The notes beneath the pieces were generated by a model. It searched no databases. It worked only from the letters and a program-made list of their open reading frames with translations, and was not told where the DNA came from. From Andrena cerasifolii (lineage: Eukaryota; Arthropoda; Insecta; Hymenoptera; Andrenidae), in the NCBI RefSeq assembly GCF_050908995.1, contig NC_135131.1, forward strand, positions 11,302,001 through 11,366,000: a DNA stretch of 64,000 nucleotides, written 5' to 3'. Shown here one piece after another: positions 61,501 to 64,000 of this stretch. The stretch's first letter is position 1; each line of letters begins with the position of its first letter. Made by a program: the position numbers and the translations under genes.

Positions 61501-62551
61501 TTTGTATTTCACCGAAAGTGATCGGAGAACAAAGCACAGCTAAATCATCCGCGATCCAAAAGCACGTGTGAAATGATGAATTCCGTCTTACTATCACCGC
61601 TGTAAAGTAACGCACTGTAAAGTAGGTAGGTAAATCTAGTAAATAATTAGAACACGCGCCCCTTCGCGACAGCTTACCTGTGCCAGTCGCGCGAGCGAAT
61701 CTTTAATCTTTTGGACTACAACGAAATGAAATTCACGACGCGTACGTAACGTCACTATCGAATTTTAGCTGCGTACAAGGAATCCCCTGGGTCTTTCTAA
61801 TCTTCGGTCTCTCGACTCGTTTTTAACGTTTCCCAGCCGAGCCTCGTGAGCGTAGAAAAATACTTGTCCTTATGAAAGAGCGTGTTTTACGAGGGTAGCT
61901 CGCTTTTAATTCCGCTGGAAATGGGACTGTTTATTACGGCGCGGCGCGTTGTGCCGTGCGGTTTATACGGTGTCGCGGCAGTTCGTATTGCTGGTATGCT
62001 TGAGAAAGCGAAAGCGAAAGCTTGAGGGGGAACTGACGGGAAAGACGATCCATGGCTTAGGCGCTTAGGCTCGTGTTTAACGAGCTCATCGTTTCGCAAC
62101 AATTGCGGTGCTCCCTGGCGAAACGTCGTCGGCGCGGCGCGGCGAGTTAATTAAAAGCGGCCGAGAGGTTGCCATCGACACGGGGGAATTCAGAGAGATA
62201 CGAGGGAGAAGGGAGCCAGGGCAAACGCCTCGGGAGATCTGCAAAACATTTCGCGGGGAGCGCAGCCCGACCACAATTGCTGCGCGCTTCTGGAAACTTC
62301 CCCCTGGAACCTGTTGATGCCACTTCTACCCCATGTTTTTTCGCGCCCCCTGCTCCCTTCCCAGCCACTGACAAGCACGCTTTCCTCGAAACCGCGATGA
62401 TATTCTGCCCCGGCTACCTGACCAACCAGCCTTTATTATTCCTTCGCCAACCACGCTCCTCTGCGAAACTTACATTACCTCTGCTCAGGGATTGTAACCC
62501 GCTCGGAGCCGGTTACTAGTAATATAAGACAGTCTAGTCCAGACAGCCACT
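58517..62551. other. Gene-poor region right of the repeat island
   Basis: About 4 kb. AT-rich to about 59.7 kb with (AT)n runs near 59219-59240, then more CpG-rich. Frames at 60446-61027 and 61146-61571 are open on the plus strand but lack recognisable domains and compete with opposite-strand frames of similar length. A short near-palindrome of CTCTAAAC words is at 61332-61366. I see no gene. Confidence 0.45.
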
Positions 62552-62552
62552 T

Positions 62553-63301
62553 AAGGGGACTAGGCAGTCAGATCGCTCGAAAATCAAATATTTTTTGCAA
62601 ATTAATTACAAGGAGATGAATACAAATTGTGACTAGTACTTTTGGGTAATGTTTCTTAATACTATAAACGGTAAAAAAAATTATTTGAATAATATATACA
62701 TACGTATGACAGCGCTACAGTTGCCTTATATATATACATGTGTTTTTTATGGAGCCGCTGGAATTTTGCAGTGATTCTGGCCGTAAGAAATTGAATTTTC
62801 AAATATCCTTTGAAATTGATACTTTGCTCTGAACCCCATTTTACCCTGAATCTATTGGAAAAGAAAAAAAAATCAAAATTATAAAACGGCAAATTTTAAA
62901 GAAACTTGATTGTTCGCCAGAGAAAAGAGCCATTTCATTTTTTTTTTGTCAAAGCAGAAGTTTTCATAGACTTACGCGTAGGTTTAGGTCGTAACTAGAC
63001 ATGTTTCACATATGCTGAATTTTTTTTCAAATCGACTTGTATCTCCGTTTTTTCGCAATCACTGCAAAACGAAAAGGAAATATGATTCCGAGAAAAACGC
63101 GTTTAAAGTTTCGAAAGAGGAATTAGTCTACCTACGTGCGCGCAGAAACGGTTTATGGCGCGCTCGACCTTTTCGCCTGTAAAATCTTTAATTTTGCGAA
63201 TTTTAAAATAAACCAAACGGGATTTTACTCGGGAAGGATGGTACTTTCGAAAAATACAACAACAACAAAAAATCAAGTTTCCGACTGCCTAGTTCCCTTA
63301 G
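62553..63301. mobile_element. Short terminal-inverted-repeat element (MITE-like)
   Basis: Left end TTAAGGGGACTAGGCAGTC (about 62553-62571) and right end GACTGCCTAGTTCCCTTAG (about 63282-63300) are inverted copies with one or two differences. The 750-bp interior is AT-rich without a transposase. The TTAAGGGG start resembles the ends of the 53.2-58.5 kb island, suggesting a related superfamily. The right copy has CTAA where the left has TTAA, so a target duplication is not proven. Confidence 0.6.
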
Positions 63302-64000
63302 GGGGTACTCTTCTCCTTAGTTTTATTTCAAATCTTGAGTATTTTTTAGTTAAACTAGACTCTCTGATAATTCAGAGCAATGATTTTCGCGAGACTCGTG
63401 GCAACGGACGCACCAGCGAAAATTAATGGCGGCTAATGCGTATTAGGTACTCTTATCCTGCTTTCGATAAACAGAGTAATTAATGAACGACAGCGCCGCG
63501 TTGCCCGGCAAAACGTTAATTAATTTGATTTCTACGTTTTCGGAGGGCCGCGCCGCGCCGCATCGAGGAGCTTGTTGTAGAAGTTGCATCAGTTAATTAC
63601 ATCTAACTAGATTAAGGGGAGGATCGCGCGCGTCCCGCGAGTGTCACAGGCCAACGGTGCGCACGGGCTAACGAGCAACAGCGGCAAAGTTCCCGGGAGC
63701 GAAACGAATTTCTGGATCAACCTCGCCGGGCTGGTCAGCGATCGGCGAGCATCGCGAACAACGCAGCGTATTTCCAGCCGACCGTCTCGTTTCCTTTACT
63801 ATCGCGAGTCGGGACGAACACGTAATCTTTTAGACACGTTTCCCCCAAATTTCTGGGAGCTAACAGGCGAGGGTCCGTTCCAGGCGACATCAGCCTTCCA
63901 CCGGATTAAACTATTCTCGTCCCCGAGGCAACGGTGCAGAGGGTGGGGGGAGGGGTGTATATTTGGAGAGACGCGAGGCTGCAGTGGATTAAGTATTTTC
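63302..64000. other. Right edge, no gene seen
   Basis: About 700 bp becoming CpG-rich towards the window end. No reading frame with protein character. Could be upstream or intronic sequence of a gene to the right. Confidence 0.4.

Noticed and set aside
60446..61571. Plus-strand frames of 193 and 141 codons
   Set aside because: No domain, competing antisense frames, and no coherent splice structure.
1..64000. CRISPR arrays, bacterial operons, integrated viral genes, rRNA genes
   Set aside because: None seen. The only regular array has 170-bp monomers without spacers, and all genes are spliced or typical metazoan genes.

Overview
This is nuclear DNA of an insect. The genes have short introns, GT-AG junctions, metazoan-only families (tektin, NTAN1, RMC1, a Ras/RASD-type GTPase) and degenerate Tc1/mariner (Tc3-like) transposons. 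The GC- and CpG-rich intergenic blocks, sharply bounded AT-rich patches and a short (TTAGGTCTGGG)-type telomere-like stretch fit a hymenopteran, perhaps a bee; the order is an inference.

Gene layout. Left edge: the 5' end of a tektin gene on the minus strand (1-507), head to head with NUBP1 (958-3406, plus, 7 exons, one a GC-AG intron). Next is a membrane-anchored trefoil/GH31 alpha-glucosidase (4151-8669, plus, 16 exons), which converges on a single-exon ten-finger C2H2 protein (14106-11809, minus). A 17.8-kb gene-poor, CpG-rich stretch follows, then NTAN1 (31901-33851, plus, 6 exons). Another 12.5-kb gene-poor stretch carries two opposed Tc3-like remnants (42.55-43.38 kb). Then comes a Ras-like GTPase of RASD/Rhes type (46327-47572, plus, 4 exons), converging on RMC1, the regulator of the MON1-CCZ1 complex (52724-49930, minus, 11 exons). 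All seven models were rebuilt exon by exon; the six complete ones stay in frame across all junctions and give lengths of 321, 1005, 765, 310, 266 and 671 aa. Where I could compare from memory, these are close to family lengths.

The right part, from about 53.1 to 58.5 kb, is an AT-rich repeat island: a foldback element, a ten-copy 170-bp tandem array whose monomers each contain an imperfect hairpin and show a three-monomer higher-order period, a roughly 510-bp segment duplicated on both sides of the array, an A16 tract abutting telomere-like repeats, and matching TTAAGGGG..TAGACACG ends in inverted orientation at 53177 and 58516. These could bound one 5.3-kb non-autonomous element. From 58.5 to 64 kb I find no gene, only a microsatellite and one short inverted-terminal-repeat element.

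The genes are unrelated housekeeping, signalling and digestive/lysosomal functions (cytosolic Fe-S assembly, glycogen/maltose hydrolysis, N-degron processing, Rab7 activation, cilia/sperm microtubules). Nothing suggests an operon or a gene cluster. The repeat island is the most unusual thing in the window.
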